A DNA stretch of 15,732 bases from Fidelibacterota bacterium UBA1611 (GTDB lineage Bacteria > Fidelibacterota > Marinisomatia > Marinisomatales > UBA1611). Made by a program: the position numbers and the translations under genes. The number at the start of each line of letters is the position of its first letter. Positions within the stretch are counted from its first letter, which is position 1. Of this stretch, positions 15,046 to 15,732 are shown one piece after another. The notes beneath the pieces are model-generated. The model had not been told where the DNA came from. It did no database searches and saw only the letters and a list, made by a program, of their open reading frames with translations. The DNA is taken from the NCBI GenBank assembly GCA_002321855.1, contig DCMX01000260.1:1-15732 (forward strand). Direction: 5' to 3'.

Positions 15046-15732
15046 ATGAATACTGTCCTATGGAGACCCGGAGTTGATGAACTGCATAATGCAAACATAT
15101 CGGCTTTTAGGGATCAAATAAACTCAACCTTTCAACTACGATTATCAACATACCCTGAACTGTATGAATGGTCTGTTAGGAACATACCTGAATTTTGGGA
15201 GCAGGTATGGCATTTTACAGATATCATTCATTCTCAATCTTATAACTCCATCGTAGATGATCCAAGCAGAATGCCTGGAGCTACATGGTTCAAAGGAGCC
15301 AGGCTGAATTTTGCCGAGAACTTGCTACGATCCCGTGATAACAGGCCAGCAATTCATTTTCAAGGTGAAGGTCAGACACTCCGAACATTGACCCATCAAG
15401 AATTATTTTATGAAGTAGAAAAACTTGCGCATTCTCTCAGAGATTCTGGGATCCAAAAGGGTGACCGGGTTGCAGGTTTTATGCCCAACATGCCGGAAAC
15501 TGTGATCGCAATGCTGGCCACTGCATCTATAGGAGCGGTATGGAGCTCATCATCTCCCGATTTTGGGATCAAGGGTGTATTGGATCGTTTCTCGCAGATA
15601 GAACCACGGATCATTTTTGCTTCCAATGGATATTATTATAATGGCAAGGAATTTGATTCCTTGGGAAAGCTATGGGATATTCTAACAGAGCTACCTAGTG
15701 TTGAGCAGGTAATAGTGACCCCATACCTTAGC
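15046..15732 (+). CDS. aacS: Acetoacetyl-CoA synthetase, N-terminal part (cut by window edge)
   Basis: The frame is open from ATG 15046 to the window end (229 residues, against about 650 for the full enzyme). It belongs to the adenylate-forming acyl-CoA synthetase superfamily and is predicted to convert acetoacetate, ATP and CoA to acetoacetyl-CoA. Features in order are the N-terminal cap-like region with ATWFKGARLNFAENLL (79-94), typical of acetyl/acetoacetyl-CoA synthetases, then GDRVAGFMPNMPETV (139-153) and TASIGAVWSSSSPDFG (159-174). DRFSQIEPRIIF (180-191) and YYYNGKEF follow and are characteristic of the acetoacetate branch rather than acetyl-CoA synthetase. AAGG lies four bases before the ATG. 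It is divergent from the pfp operon. The ATP-binding and catalytic motifs lie beyond the edge. Confidence 0.87.
   Translation, partial: MNTVLWRPGVDELHNANISAFRDQINSTFQLRLSTYPELYEWSVRNIPEFWEQVWHFTDIIHSQSYNSIVDDPSRMPGATWFKGARLNFAENLLRSRDNRPAIHFQGEGQTLRTLTHQELFYEVEKLAHSLRDSGIQKGDRVAGFMPNMPETVIAMLATASIGAVWSSSSPDFGIKGVLDRFSQIEPRIIFASNGYYYNGKEFDSLGKLWDILTELPSVEQVIVTPYLS

Overview
The window reads as chromosomal DNA from an AT-rich, diderm, heterotrophic bacterium of the FCB (Fibrobacteres-Chlorobi-Bacteroidetes) type. Ca. Marinimicrobia (Neomarinimicrobiota/SAR406) is my best guess, by inference only. The clues are two secreted proteins ending in YPNPFN/FPNPFN-type C-terminal sorting domains (type IX secretion-like), an outer-membrane barrel ending in Phe, expanded aryl-sulfate sulfotransferase-like proteins, a PPi-type phosphofructokinase, and several genes without a clear Shine-Dalgarno. 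I see no tRNA, rRNA, CRISPR array, IS element, phage gene or clear sign of recent transfer. Coding density is high. The longest gene-free stretches are about 120 bases (640-760 and 3904-4021), and none exceeds 300 bases.

Layout. (1) 1-639, minus: the N-terminal part of an aryl-sulfate sulfotransferase-like secreted protein that runs off the left edge. (2) 761-3903, plus: a compact three-gene operon of PAPS-type sulfotransferase, periplasmic START-domain protein and DUF1302-like outer-membrane barrel, joined by an ATGA overlap and a 6-nt gap. (3) 10597-4022, minus, convergent with it: an HAE3/MMPL-type RND exporter, a 107-aa membrane protein, a LolA-like lipoprotein-sorting protein, then a second aryl-sulfate sulfotransferase-like protein and a leucine-rich-repeat protein, both with C-terminal sorting domains. 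Three of the four junctions overlap (ATGA, 11 nt, ATGA). (4) 10683-12689, plus: thiamine pyrophosphokinase followed at zero spacing by a sodium:solute symporter, a candidate thiamine salvage pair. (5) 14977-12754, minus: PPi-dependent phosphofructokinase (TTG start) and class I fructose-bisphosphate aldolase, a two-gene glycolytic operon. (6) 15046 to the right edge, plus: the N-terminal third of acetoacetyl-CoA synthetase.

The most interesting part is regions 1-3, about 10 kb. Sulfuryl-transfer proteins, a START lipid-binding protein, an outer-membrane barrel, an RND/MMPL pump and a LolA-like periplasmic carrier sit together. Taken together they look like an envelope system that sulfates and moves a hydrophobic molecule (lipid, sterol or hopanoid-like). 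Each family assignment rests on visible motifs. The joint function is an inference.
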